A stretch of DNA of 64,000 bases from SAR202 cluster bacterium (GCA_013204585.1 JABMNL010000033.1:1-64000), one strand, 5' to 3'; counted from the stretch's first letter, positions 1-9,757 are shown. Numbers and translations: made by a program. The notes: generated by a model from the letters alone, not told the origin.

Positions 1-31
1 GAGTTTTCGGTTCGAATCAGACCTATGCACA

Positions 32-110
32 TGTCACCCTGAGCGCAGCGAAGGGTCTGCCAAGGTGGTGCTTGGAAGATTCTTCGTCGCTTCACTCCTC
101 AGAATGACAG
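32..110. repeat. Interspersed hairpin repeat, family A
   Basis: The left arm reads like TGTCACCCTGAGCGCAGCGA and the right arm ends in CTTCACTCCTCAGAATGACA, forming an imperfect inverted repeat. This pattern (TGTCATTCTGAGCG...) is, from general knowledge, a common non-coding palindromic repeat in Dehalococcoidia-like genomes. A degenerate relative seems to lie at 39648-39733. No coding function is seen. Confidence 0.6.
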
Positions 111-181
111 TTTTGAGGCAAAGCCTTGCTCCGGGGGAAGGTTAGGATAAGGGTAAGACACCATTTTTAGTACATCCCACA

Positions 182-284
182 CCGTTCGTGGTGAGCCCGT
201 CGAACCACCTCTGCGGGGCAGACAAGGGAATTTCCGCGAGCAAATTGACTGATGCACGCCCTTCGACACGCTCAGGACGAACGG
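182..284. repeat. Interspersed inverted repeat, family B
   Basis: The left arm CCGTTCGTGGTGAGCCCGTC and the right arm, ending CGCTCAGGACGAACGG, are imperfect reverse complements about 27 bases long, separated by roughly 50 bases. The type (CCGTTCGTCCTGAGC...) recurs in many environmental genomes. It probably folds as a long hairpin in RNA or single-stranded DNA. Confidence 0.6.
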
Positions 285-333
285 ATTAACCCCTTAATGA
301 ACATCGCCTAGCCGCTCGTACAGCGGAGCGTTG

Positions 334-369
334 CCCTCACCCTAACCCTCTCCCATAGGGAGAGGGGAC
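334..369. repeat. Interspersed CCCTCACCCTAACCCTCTCC hairpin repeat
   Basis: CCCTCACCCTAACCCTCTCC is followed by CATAGGGAGAGGGGAC. The CCCTCTCCC and GGGAGAGGG parts form a short hairpin. It is a widespread non-coding repeat. With the two preceding repeats it fills the 418-base gene-free left edge of the window. Confidence 0.6.
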
Positions 370-418
370 TGTCTCTTCTTTCGCTCCGGGGGAAGGGCAG
401 GTTTGACGAAGTCGAGAC

Positions 419-1186
419 TCACGGCATTGTCGGAGGTGACGGCGCTCCAAGCCTTGTCAGCAAACCATCCATGGCCAAACAGTCTTTGCAGCCGTTTGCG
501 CCCTTGGGCGGGGTTTCCATGTCCCAGATGCTCCGTGCTTTGCGGAGTAGGGGCGGCAGCAGCCCGGCTTGCCTAAGTTGCACTTCAACCACCCGGGCAT
601 GGAAGCCCATCACAAAGCCCAAGCTGTCCACCAACTCCGGTTCTGACGCCGTCTCTTTGTCGGTGGCTGGCTCCATGTAAATCAGGGCCAGCTTGGACAC
701 CGGCGATAGCCCCAACTGTTCGGCAATCAGTGCGTAGGCGTTTAGCTGCACCTCGTAGTTGCTGAACATGCCGGGCTGGTCGGGATTGTAGCGGGATGTT
801 TTGTAGTCGATGATTACGTAGGAGTTGTCGGCCAGCTTGAAGATGCCGTCGGCCTCACCCCTGAGCGTGATACCAGTCTCTTCGTCCAGAATTTTGAACT
901 TGGACCAGTGAGGCGGGTCGATGTACCCACCAGACTCCCCCAGTTCGTCCAGCCAGGTTGGAGCGTGTCCCTCGCGGTCGAAGTAGTTGTGGACGATTAG
1001 CTTGTTATAGCGGTCGATACTGCTGAAGATGCCGGGGAAGCTTTGGTAGGGCAGTTGCTTGATGTGGAGTCTAATCCAGGCGCAACGCGAGCAGAAGCGA
1101 GACCGAGCGTAGGTGCCCAACTCGGTGGCCGAGATTGTCGGGCCTGAGGCAGGCTCGGTGTCAGTCCACAATGGTTCTTGTGCCAT
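419..1186 (-). CDS. PD-(D/E)XK nuclease, RecB/Cas4-like with four cysteines
   Basis: 255 aa. The RecB-family nuclease core is visible: EADGIF (Asp113), IIDYKT (Asp127, Lys129) and the QLNAY motif (Gln147, Tyr151). Two cysteine pairs flank it, Cys32/Cys35 near the N-terminus (FCSRC) and Cys233/Cys236 near the C-terminus (GCKDC). That is the arrangement that binds a 4Fe-4S cluster in Cas4 and AddB nucleases. It is probably a metal-dependent DNA exonuclease for repair. There is no CRISPR array or cas gene in the window, so a solo Cas4/RecB-like role is inferred. It follows the MFS gene on the same strand with a 3-base gap, so the two are likely cotranscribed. Confidence 0.8.
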   Translation of the reverse strand: MAQEPLWTDTEPASGPTISATELGTYARSRFCSRCAWIRLHIKQLPYQSFPGIFSSIDRYNKLIVHNYFDREGHAPTWLDELGESGGYIDPPHWSKFKILDEETGITLRGEADGIFKLADNSYVIIDYKTSRYNPDQPGMFSNYEVQLNAYALIAEQLGLSPVSKLALIYMEPATDKETASEPELVDSLGFVMGFHARVVEVQLRQAGLLPPLLRKARSIWDMETPPKGANGCKDCLAMDGLLTRLGAPSPPTMP

Positions 1187-1189
1187 GCT

Positions 1190-2557
1190 TTAATCGTCGG
1201 ACGCTGGCACGGTGGTGGGCGTATTGTAGCCTCCGGCCGTCCTGGCATCGGGGGGTAGGGCGTCTTCCCAATCGGGCAGTTGGCGGCGGGACGAAGAAGG
1301 CAGCATGGTGATACAGAGCACCGCGGTTAGGCTGAGGCAAAACGACAGCAATACCGACCACTCATAGGTGCCGGTCCAGTCTCGCAAGAACCCTCCCATC
1401 ACTGGGCCAATGCCCATGCCGACACCTGCTCCGGCCATCTGCCACCCGTAGGTGGTGCCCGTGGGGGCGTCGCCGTAGTACTGGCGGTTGATGATGGGAA
1501 ATGCTGTCATCTCGCCGCCCAGGCCGATACCAAATAGCACGGCGAACAAGAAGTAGGCGCCAACGTCTTGGGACACCAACAGAATCAGCAGGGGGAACGT
1601 CTGGGCGGAGAAGCAGACCAGCATCACGGTCTTGGCACCGAACTTGTCGGCCAGCACCGGGGTGGCGAACCGGGTGAGCGTGCTGCTTACGGTGAGGGTG
1701 ATGTAGACGGCCACGGCGGTGCCCTTGGCCAACCCCGAATCGGTGGCCATGGCCACCAGCAATATCAGGATGATGTTGTGCGCGGAGCATCCCCAGAAAT
1801 GGATACCCACCAGGTTCCAAAAGGCGGTGGTCTTCTGCGCCTGTTTTAGGAATACCCTAGTGCGCACCTTGGCTAGGTCGTTATTTTGCAGCCTTCGGAC
1901 AGGCTCGTCGTCGGGCGCGCCCCACTGGCGAAAGCCGATGGCTGCGGGTTCGTTGTAGAAGTAGCGGGTCAAGAACAACAGCAGCGCCCCGCCAGCCAGG
2001 CCGGGAATCCAAAATGTCCAGCGCAGCCCAAACAGGCCGAAGAGTATGAATACAATCAGGATGGCGGTGGCGGTACCCAGGCCTTGGAGGGCTTGCAAGA
2101 TTCCCATGGCCAGGCCCAACTGCTTCCGAAACCAGAGTGTGACTCCGGATACCAGGGTGACTTGGAATGCGGCCATGCCAGCCGCCAAAACTACGCCGAA
2201 GTAGAGGTAGAACTGCCAGAGTTGGGTCATGGAGCCGGTTAGTAGCATTCCGGCGATGAAGATGAATCCTCCAACCCACATCACCCGGCGCACGCCGTAA
2301 CGGTCGCCCAGCCATCCAGAAATGGGGGCCAGGATTCCCGACATTAGCCACTGGATCGTGAACCCGACGGTGATGGCCCCGATGCTCCAGCCGAAGTACT
2401 CGGGCTTGTTGAACTCGTCAATCAGCAGGCTGGCGGCGAAACGCATGCCAGAACTGGTCATCCACATCATCGATGCGACGCCGACAATCACCCAAGCGTA
2501 GTGGACATCGCGCTTTCCCACCGCAAAACCGGCCGGATTCAGTCCAAACCTAAACAT
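1190..2557 (-). CDS. MFS transporter
   Basis: 455 aa from the ATG at 2557, chosen because GGGAGG sits about 7 bases upstream; a start 9 codons earlier (2584) lacks this. There are about 12 hydrophobic segments and an MFS loop motif after TM2 (GWLGDRYGVRR), with a second-half counterpart (LADKFGAKTVML). It most resembles oxalate/formate-type or monocarboxylate-like MFS permeases, but the substrate cannot be read from sequence. It ends 3 bases before the nuclease gene and lies 73 bases downstream of the FAD oxidase on the same strand, so it may import a substrate for that enzyme group (inference). Confidence 0.8.
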   Translation of the reverse strand: MFRFGLNPAGFAVGKRDVHYAWVIVGVASMMWMTSSGMRFAASLLIDEFNKPEYFGWSIGAITVGFTIQWLMSGILAPISGWLGDRYGVRRVMWVGGFIFIAGMLLTGSMTQLWQFYLYFGVVLAAGMAAFQVTLVSGVTLWFRKQLGLAMGILQALQGLGTATAILIVFILFGLFGLRWTFWIPGLAGGALLLFLTRYFYNEPAAIGFRQWGAPDDEPVRRLQNNDLAKVRTRVFLKQAQKTTAFWNLVGIHFWGCSAHNIILILLVAMATDSGLAKGTAVAVYITLTVSSTLTRFATPVLADKFGAKTVMLVCFSAQTFPLLILLVSQDVGAYFLFAVLFGIGLGGEMTAFPIINRQYYGDAPTGTTYGWQMAGAGVGMGIGPVMGGFLRDWTGTYEWSVLLSFCLSLTAVLCITMLPSSSRRQLPDWEDALPPDARTAGGYNTPTTVPASDD

Positions 2558-2630
2558 GCGAATCCTCCCAAGTAGGTGCCCCATTGTACACCGTGCCAGC
2601 TGGTCCGGCGTTGACTAAAAAGCCCAGCCC

Positions 2631-4241
2631 TTAAGCGTCAATCAATAGGCCTGGGTTGAGCACTCCGTTGGGATCGAGGGTTAGCTTGGCGGCCTTCAAA
2701 GCCTGGGCGAAGAGGTCGGGCCGTTGCTGGTCGTACCAGGGACGATGCAGTCGCCCCACGGCATGGTGGTGGGTGATGGTGCCACCGGCGGCCATGATGG
2801 CATCGGATGCGGCCTGCTTAATCTCGGCGTACATCTCCAGTTCGGCCCCCAGCCGCCCCATGCCTTCGAAGGTGAAATACGGGGCAGGCCCGTCGGTGTA
2901 GACGTGAGTGAACCGGCATGAAACGCTGCCGCCGCCACAAACCCGATTTAGGGTATCTTGCAATGCGTCGCGCACCATCTTGTCCATGGCTGGCCAACGG
3001 TCCCAGGTGATGGCGGTTTCCATGGTCTCGGTTACCAGGCCCAGGCCGGCCTGATGGTTCTTCATGTAAGGCATGTTCAAGAATGAGTCGCGCCACGCCC
3101 CCACCGAGCCTTGGCGTCCGGTGCGGCTGCTGGAACTACCAGCCGAGCCATCAGAGACACGGATATCAGCATCGTCGATGGTGCCGCCAGCCGCTCGGGC
3201 AATGTCCACGGCGTGTCGTATTAACTCGCCCTGAGGGATGTCAGAGGACTCAAAGCCGAGCACCAATAGAGCCTTGGTACCGTCCATTCCGGCTGCCGCT
3301 GCGGCTTCCACGGGGTCTAGAAGGCGGCAGTTGGCGGGCCAAAGTTTGGTTTGCACAATACGGCGTGCAGCCTCGGCTCCTGCGGCGAAGGTGGGGAAGG
3401 TCACGCCAGCAGACGCGCGGAATACGGGCCTGGCTTGGATGCGCATCCAAGCTTCGGTGATGATGCCTAAAATGCCCTCGCTGCCGATGGCCATCCGGTC
3501 GGGGCTTGGTCCCGCGCCGCTGCCTGGTAGTCGCCGCGATTCCCAAAGTCCCGCAGGCGTCACCATTCGCACTGACTCGACAAAATCGTCGATGTGGGTC
3601 TGGTTGGTGGCGTAATGGCCGCCGGAACGGGTGGCAATCCAACCGCCCAAGGTCGAGAACTCAAAGCTCTGGGGATAGTGCCGCAGGGTGAACCCGTGGG
3701 GCCGGAGTTGGTCTTCGAGAGCCGGGCCGTAGACGCCGCCCTGGATGCGGGCCGAGCGGGAGATGTCGTCAATCTCCAGCACTTGGCCCAGTCCTTCCAT
3801 GTCGATGGTTACGATGCCGTCGTAGCCTTCGGGAGGCTCAAACCCGGCGACGGTGGAACTGCCACCGCCGAAAGGGATGGCGGCGTAACCGGAGGTCGAA
3901 CACCACTCAAGCACGGTCTCGACTTCATGCTCGTTGCGGGGACGTGCCACCACGTCGGGCGGGTTGGGGAAGTCGAAGTTGAACGCCCGAATGCGGTCCC
4001 GGAAGCTGCGCCCGTAGGTATGGACGGCCCGGTCGTGGTCGTCGCTGGTGCAGATGTCCGCCAGAGCAGTAGGCGGTGTGATGCGGGGCTTGCGCAGGGA
4101 GAGCCCGGAGGGTTTGGGTGGCGCTACAGGAGTCAAATTAACGCTGTAGCGTTTGGAAAGCTGCTCCGCCGCGGTTTTCATCTGCTCGGCGGTGGGCTCG
4201 TCTGACTCCATGCCCCAGGCCCAGAAACTTCGCTTGGCCAT
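2631..4241 (-). CDS. FAD-linked oxidase, alkyldihydroxyacetonephosphate-synthase-like
   Basis: 536 aa. The N-terminal PCMH-type FAD domain shows IPFGGGSSTVAG and EFSTLGGWIATRSGG, and a FAD-linked oxidase C-terminal domain follows. Near residue 491 it has HHHAVG, matching the HHH motif of alkylglycerone-phosphate synthase, and the N-terminal WAWGMESDE resembles the WGWG start of that family. Bacterial homologues are often only called FAD-binding oxidoreductase and may instead oxidise 2-hydroxy acids or lignin-type compounds, so ether-lipid synthesis is not assured. AGAGGAG lies 7 bases before the ATG. SAR202-type genomes are known for expanded FAD/FMN oxidase families, which fits. Confidence 0.8.
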   Translation of the reverse strand: MAKRSFWAWGMESDEPTAEQMKTAAEQLSKRYSVNLTPVAPPKPSGLSLRKPRITPPTALADICTSDDHDRAVHTYGRSFRDRIRAFNFDFPNPPDVVARPRNEHEVETVLEWCSTSGYAAIPFGGGSSTVAGFEPPEGYDGIVTIDMEGLGQVLEIDDISRSARIQGGVYGPALEDQLRPHGFTLRHYPQSFEFSTLGGWIATRSGGHYATNQTHIDDFVESVRMVTPAGLWESRRLPGSGAGPSPDRMAIGSEGILGIITEAWMRIQARPVFRASAGVTFPTFAAGAEAARRIVQTKLWPANCRLLDPVEAAAAAGMDGTKALLVLGFESSDIPQGELIRHAVDIARAAGGTIDDADIRVSDGSAGSSSSRTGRQGSVGAWRDSFLNMPYMKNHQAGLGLVTETMETAITWDRWPAMDKMVRDALQDTLNRVCGGGSVSCRFTHVYTDGPAPYFTFEGMGRLGAELEMYAEIKQAASDAIMAAGGTITHHHAVGRLHRPWYDQQRPDLFAQALKAAKLTLDPNGVLNPGLLIDA

Positions 4242-4288
4242 GACCGGCTCCTCTTTGCTCTTGCTTACCTGGGGTAATTTTCTCTGGG

Positions 4289-4576
4289 TTAGTCAGCCAT
4301 CTGGAAACGTTCGTTCTCGGCCGGTTTGGACCACATTTCGCCAGCTCCGGCCATGGCCACAGCCCGCTCTGGGCTGGCGCGCCAGGCGTCGTAGATTTCA
4401 TTGGAGTCCCAGGTGACCAAGGTTGAAATCTTGGTGGGGTCGTCCTGGGAGATAAAGGTTAAACGCGTGCCGTAGCCGGGGGCTTTGCTCTGGGCCAGTC
4501 CGTTGCCGTCCAACATCTTCTTGGCTTCTTCAATTTTATCCGCTTTGGCCCAGTGGTGAGTCAGTACGCCAATCAT
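4289..4576 (-). CDS. ABM/dimeric alpha-beta barrel small protein
   Basis: 95 aa. The pattern of a short strand (MIGVLTHHWAK), a helix, then ISTLVTWDSNEIYDAWRAS and a C-terminal tail resembles antibiotic-biosynthesis-monooxygenase-like ferredoxin-fold dimers, in which WxS...W patterns are common. The substrate is unknown. AGGAG is placed 9 bases upstream of the ATG. It precedes the FAD oxidase on the same strand by 47 bases, so the two may be expressed together. Confidence 0.6.
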   Translation of the reverse strand: MIGVLTHHWAKADKIEEAKKMLDGNGLAQSKAPGYGTRLTFISQDDPTKISTLVTWDSNEIYDAWRASPERAVAMAGAGEMWSKPAENERFQMAD

Positions 4577-4667
4577 CGGGTGTGGCTCCTAAATTAATTT
4601 TCTGTTGCGCAAGTTTAAATGCGAGCCTGCATGTGCCAAGCCCAAGCCCGCAGGCGGGAGTATAGCA

Positions 4668-5954
4668 CTAGTCGGGGCGGTCTTTGACTTTGAGAAAACG
4701 CCCAACGGCGAAAGCGATTATAGCTGCGGACGCGCTTAGCACCGCACCCATCTTGGCCGGGTCATGGAAGACTGGGTCTGTATAGGCTTTACCGGCCACG
4801 AACAAGGCAACGGTTAACCCCAGACCCGCAATCATGCTGGTCACGAGCAGGTGCTTGAAGCCCATGCCTTCAGGCAAAGGAAATCCCAGGCGTTCTGCCA
4901 CCGCAGAGAAAAGGGTAATGCCCACCAATTTGCCAACGATTAGAGAAATTAGGACGATGAACGTGACAGAGGTGATGCTGCCAAAGGCAACTCCAGCGTT
5001 GGCGAAGGCGAAGAAGAACAAGCCGAAATCCACGGGTAGCTTCAGTTGGTGTTCGAAAGCATCTAAAGGCGCGTGTGCGTGGTGCAGTTCCTTTTCCGAA
5101 GTGGCAGCGCGCACTGAGGCGGCACCTTCGGGAACGGCTTCGGATCCGTGGGGATGGGTGTGCTCAAACTCGTGGATGTCTTCTTCGAAAAGCCCGGGAG
5201 ACTGACGGGGACCAGGCAAGAAAGGCACTATGACCACCAGGGCGAGGGCCGGTTCTACGGATGATTTGACTAGGCCAACCCAACTCAGCCCTCCGGCAAT
5301 CAGGATGTAGATGGGCCAGTAACTTACTCCGAAGCGACGCATGGCATAAGCCACCCCCATGCCAGCCACCACCAATAGCAACCAGAGAGGCGCGACCGGG
5401 TACAGCGGGTCAGGGTAGAACACGGCGATGATGCCCAGGCCAATGGCGTCGTCGGCCACCGCCAGCAACAACAGGAAGTTAACCGCAGGGTGGGAAACCC
5501 CGAAAACGATTCGGGCAACCAGCCAAGCTAAGGCGATGTCGGTGGCGGTGGGTATGCCCCACCCGTTGGCCACAATACTCAAGTCGCTGGACCCGCCGTA
5601 GAAAACCCAGGCCAAAAGCAAGAACAACCCCGCCGGGCCCAGAATTCCGCCGATGGTTCCCATCAAGGGGTTAATCGCCTTGGGGATGGGGTTCAGCGCT
5701 CCGCCGGGTAAGACGGATTCAGTGATTTCTTTGGCGGCGATGCCGAAGAAGAACACCATGAAGATTTCGTTGATTATGAAGTGGACGGTGACCGCTTTGC
5801 CGAAGATGGTGGTGTCGGCACCAAAGAGGCGGTAATCGACCAGTTCTTCATAGGCGTGGGGATCGATATTAGCGAATATTAGGCCAGCAATTACACCGAT
5901 GATGAGGGGGATGGAAAACTGTTGTAGGAGGCTAATGTGGTGGGCCCGGATCAA
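4668..5954 (-). CDS. nhaA: Na+/H+ antiporter NhaA
   Basis: 428 aa. It exchanges sodium and protons across the inner membrane for pH and salt balance. NhaA hallmarks are present: FGIAAKEI, GGILGPAG, GIPTATDIALAW (TDIA motif of TM4) and AVADDAIG, whose two Asp correspond to the ion-binding pair of E. coli NhaA. A charged His-rich loop (HEFEHTHPHG and HHAHAP) sits between the two halves and is longer than in E. coli. The start is TTG at 5954, with AGGATA about 8 bases upstream. It is transcribed away from thrC across a 271-base gap. Confidence 0.9.
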   Translation of the reverse strand: MIRAHHISLLQQFSIPLIIGVIAGLIFANIDPHAYEELVDYRLFGADTTIFGKAVTVHFIINEIFMVFFFGIAAKEITESVLPGGALNPIPKAINPLMGTIGGILGPAGLFLLLAWVFYGGSSDLSIVANGWGIPTATDIALAWLVARIVFGVSHPAVNFLLLLAVADDAIGLGIIAVFYPDPLYPVAPLWLLLVVAGMGVAYAMRRFGVSYWPIYILIAGGLSWVGLVKSSVEPALALVVIVPFLPGPRQSPGLFEEDIHEFEHTHPHGSEAVPEGAASVRAATSEKELHHAHAPLDAFEHQLKLPVDFGLFFFAFANAGVAFGSITSVTFIVLISLIVGKLVGITLFSAVAERLGFPLPEGMGFKHLLVTSMIAGLGLTVALFVAGKAYTDPVFHDPAKMGAVLSASAAIIAFAVGRFLKVKDRPD

Positions 5955-6225
5955 ATTATTATCCTATTGACTGCCCTTTGGTCTGCGGTAAGGCGCGGAG
6001 CCGATGCCTAACGCCGACACGGGGCAAATACTGCGGGGAATTATATCATCGGTGAGAGTACAATCCGTAAGGTTTTTCAGGCTCGGATGGAGGGCTCGCC
6101 AGGCGTGGCTCAAGTTGACAACGTATAGGGCCTTTGTTACCATCACAAGCGGTCTGTAGGCATAAATTTCAGGCTAAATTGGGCTGGTGCCCTGGTTTTT
6201 AGACGGTCTGGAGGAAACAACCTCG
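5955..6225. other. Divergent intergenic region nhaA / thrC
   Basis: 271 bases between the nhaA TTG start and the thrC GTG start. It must hold the promoters of both. I find no clear T-box, riboswitch or strong sigma-70 pair. The only firm signal is GGAGGA at 6210-6215 for thrC. Confidence 0.4.
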
Positions 6226-7503
6226 GTGGCTTTCGTAAATGGACTCAAATGCCGCGAGTGCGGCAGAGAATACCCGGCAGAACCCCTAAACGTATGCGAT
6301 TTTTGCTTTGGCCCGCTGGAAGTAGTCTACGACTATGCCACCATCTCCGAAGTAATTAGCCGGGACCGCATCGAAAAAGGGCCGCTCAGCATCTGGCGGT
6401 ATAAAGACCTGCTTCCCGCCGAAGCCGACGACCCCGTGGACATCATGGCGGGTTTCACTCCGTTAATTAAAGCCAAGGGTCTGGGCAAAACGCTGGGCCT
6501 CAACAACCTCTACATTAAGAATGACAGCGTAAATCCGTCGTTCTCTTTCAAAGACCGGCCAGTCTCCGTGGCGGCCACCAAGGCCCTGGAGTTTGGTTAT
6601 GAGACCATCGCTTGCGCTTCCACTGGCAACCTGGCTTGTAGCGTGGCTGCTCATGCGGCCCGCGCGGGGATTCGTGCCGTGGTCTTCATCCCGTCTGACT
6701 TGGAGCGAGGCAAGATTATTGGCGCCGCGATTTATAACCCAGTGCTGGTGGCCGTTGATGGCTCCTATGACCAAGTGAACCGGCTCTGTAGCGAGCTGGC
6801 CGACGACTACCCCTGGGCTTTTGTAAACATCAACATGCGTCCTTACTACGCCGAGGGCAGCAAGACCCTTGGCTACGAGGTCGCTGAGCAACTGGGCTGG
6901 CGTCTGCCAGACCATGTCGTTGTGCCGGCTGCCTCCGGTGCCATGTTCACCAAAATCTGGAAGGGCTTTAACGAAATGGCCTGTCTCGGGTTGCTGGAAG
7001 GGGTGGAGGCCAGTCCATTCGGAATTGACCAAAACACCGTGCATCATCCTGCAGTAACCACTGCGATGCACATGATCCAGGCCGAGGGTTGTTCCCCCAT
7101 CGTAACGGCATGGGCCAACAAGCAGACCCAGGTGATTGCAGTGCGGCCGGATAGCCTGGCCAAATCCCTTGCGATTGGTAACCCAGCCGACGGAATCTAC
7201 TCGCTAAAGGTAATCGATAATTCCGGTGGTTCCGCCTACGCGGTCCCGGAATCGAATATAGTAGACGGTATCAAGCTGTTGGCCGAGACAGAAGGTATCT
7301 TCACCGAGACCGCTGGTGGCGTGACAGTCTCCGGTCTCAAGCACTTGGCCAAATCTGGGGCCATCAAACCCGATGATTTAACCGTGGTCTACATTACCGG
7401 GAACGGACTAAAAACCCAGGAAGCGGTGGAGGGAGTGGTGAACCCACTCTACATTAAGCCGAGTATTCGCGGCTTTGAAGAGGCGTTCACCGGGGGAAAA
7501 TAG
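6226..7503 (+). CDS. thrC: Threonine synthase-like PLP enzyme
   Basis: 425 aa from the GTG at 6226 (GGAGGA at 6210-6215). The longer reading from 6187 would put the ribosome-binding site inside the gene. An N-terminal zinc ribbon is visible (CRECG...CDFCFG). The PLP lysine lies in NPSFSFKDRPV, and STGNLACS forms the phosphate/substrate loop. Threonine synthase converts O-phosphohomoserine to threonine. It is followed by a NIL-domain gene and a MoaD-like gene on the same strand, so an alternative role as a sulfhydrylase making homocysteine from O-phosphohomoserine should be considered. The aspartate-family genes dapB-asd-dapA lie 12 kb away. Confidence 0.85.
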   Translation: MAFVNGLKCRECGREYPAEPLNVCDFCFGPLEVVYDYATISEVISRDRIEKGPLSIWRYKDLLPAEADDPVDIMAGFTPLIKAKGLGKTLGLNNLYIKNDSVNPSFSFKDRPVSVAATKALEFGYETIACASTGNLACSVAAHAARAGIRAVVFIPSDLERGKIIGAAIYNPVLVAVDGSYDQVNRLCSELADDYPWAFVNINMRPYYAEGSKTLGYEVAEQLGWRLPDHVVVPAASGAMFTKIWKGFNEMACLGLLEGVEASPFGIDQNTVHHPAVTTAMHMIQAEGCSPIVTAWANKQTQVIAVRPDSLAKSLAIGNPADGIYSLKVIDNSGGSAYAVPESNIVDGIKLLAETEGIFTETAGGVTVSGLKHLAKSGAIKPDDLTVVYITGNGLKTQEAVEGVVNPLYIKPSIRGFEEAFTGGK

Positions 7504-7511
7504 CCAGCGAA

Positions 7512-7548
7512 TAAAATTGGTAACTAGCCAGGGTAACTAGCCAGGAGG
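7512..7548. repeat. 14-bp tandem duplication before the NIL gene
   Basis: The unit GGTAACTAGCCAGG occurs twice in a row with small overlap, and the second copy supplies the AGGAGG ribosome-binding site of the next gene. It is one of several short tandem duplications next to start codons in this window. Confidence 0.7.
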
Positions 7549-7557
7549 TGTTTGGGA

Positions 7558-7800
7558 ATGGGTAAGCAGAGGGTTAAGTTCACCTTTGAGGACAATCTGG
7601 TTAAGCAACCGGTGATTTACGAGCTGGGCCAGAAATTTAAGATTATTACCAACATCCGCCGAGCCGAAGTAGGCGAAGAAGTAGGCTGGGTGGTTCTAGA
7701 GCTGGACGGCGAAGAGCCAGAGATTCAACGTGGACTGGAATGGGTCAGTTCCACCGGGGTTAGGGTTGACCCGCTGGGCGGGGACGTAATTGAGGGGTAG
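7558..7800 (+). CDS. NIL domain protein
   Basis: 80 aa from the ATG at 7558, with AGGAGG 9 bases upstream; the TTG at 7552 is too close to that site. The sequence KFTFEDNLVKQPVIYELGQK followed by FKIITNIRRAEV and GWVVLELDGE is a ferredoxin-like NIL domain, otherwise known from the C-terminus of MetN methionine importers and from sulfur-assimilation proteins in methanogens. As a free-standing protein it may bind a sulfur amino acid or partner with a sulfur-transfer enzyme. It sits between thrC and a ubiquitin-like sulfur carrier, which points to sulfur metabolism. Confidence 0.8.
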   Translation: MGKQRVKFTFEDNLVKQPVIYELGQKFKIITNIRRAEVGEEVGWVVLELDGEEPEIQRGLEWVSSTGVRVDPLGGDVIEG

Positions 7801-7861
7801 GACTTAGTCTTGCCTTGGCCACCCCCCCAACTGGGGTGAACGGTTAGGAGGGTATTTCCCG

Positions 7862-8140
7862 ATGGGTATCATGGTGCGCATTCCTACGCCCCTTCGGCGT
7901 ATGACCAACGGCAAAGACAAGGTAGAAGTGGAGTCCGCTAATCTTAATGAGTTGGTGGAGAAGTTAAACAGCGAATATCCCGGATTCAAAGACCGCTTGG
8001 TCGACGAGAACGGCGAATTGCGCTATTTCGTGAACATCTACCTGAACGGAGAAGACGTCCGCTTCTTGGAAGGCCTCGGCACGGCCACCAGTGAAGGCGA
8101 CGAAATCAGCATAGTTCCGGCGGTTGCTGGCGGATTCTAA
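7862..8140 (+). CDS. MoaD/ThiS-like sulfur carrier ending in GGF
   Basis: 92 aa with a beta-grasp fold: RIPTPLRRMT start, NLNELVEKLN helix, LNGEDVRF and ISIVPAVAGGF at the C-terminus. In this family the terminal Gly-Gly is adenylated and turned into a thiocarboxylate that donates sulfur. Here a Phe follows Gly90-Gly91, so a protease (JAMM type in known cases such as QbsE and HcyS) would have to trim it first. No such protease or E1-like activator lies in the window. AGGAGGG at 7846-7852 sets the start. The partner is likely the threonine-synthase-like enzyme upstream. Confidence 0.85.
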   Translation: MGIMVRIPTPLRRMTNGKDKVEVESANLNELVEKLNSEYPGFKDRLVDENGELRYFVNIYLNGEDVRFLEGLGTATSEGDEISIVPAVAGGF

Positions 8141-8230
8141 GACTCCGCTCGCCCAGCCCGGAAACCTTTCAATACCCAGTTAGCACCCCCGTCCGTACCT
8201 GACTAACTACCCGCTCTAGACAAGGGGCAT

Positions 8231-9418
<1,188 letters not shown>

Positions 9419-9568
9419 CTAGTGTGATTACGCTTATGACCGGTGTTATTCTGTTATTGATGCCTCAGGCTGGCCTCAGGGCGCTATGGTTAGCCCCGGC
9501 TCATGGTATCGCCTGGGTGCGAAGCGGCGCAACACGTAACTCCTGATGATGAATTGGTTAATTCTCAA

Positions 9569-9757
9569 ATGAACGATTTTCTGGCTAACCTCAGCGCAGA
9601 AAGCCCCGTACTGTGGGCTTTGTTTGTAGTGGGCGTAGTTGCGGCCTCAGCGTTGGCTTTGAGTGTTGTAACTGGCCTGATGTTGCGGCTGGGACAGGCA
9701 TTCGCCGGTCTCTTTGGACGGCATAAAACGGCGGAGAGAGACGATGTGGTTTCCTAA
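9569..9757 (+). CDS. Small single-pass membrane protein
   Basis: About 62 aa if translation starts at ATG 9569; an upstream start at 9503 is possible and neither has a strong ribosome-binding site. One hydrophobic helix (SPVLWALFVVGVVAAS...) is followed by a basic GRHKTAERDD tail. I do not recognise a family. Its stop overlaps the start region of the TauE-like exporter by 14 bases, so it may be coupled to it, for example as an accessory subunit (inference). Confidence 0.45.
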   Translation: MNDFLANLSAESPVLWALFVVGVVAASALALSVVTGLMLRLGQAFAGLFGRHKTAERDDVVS

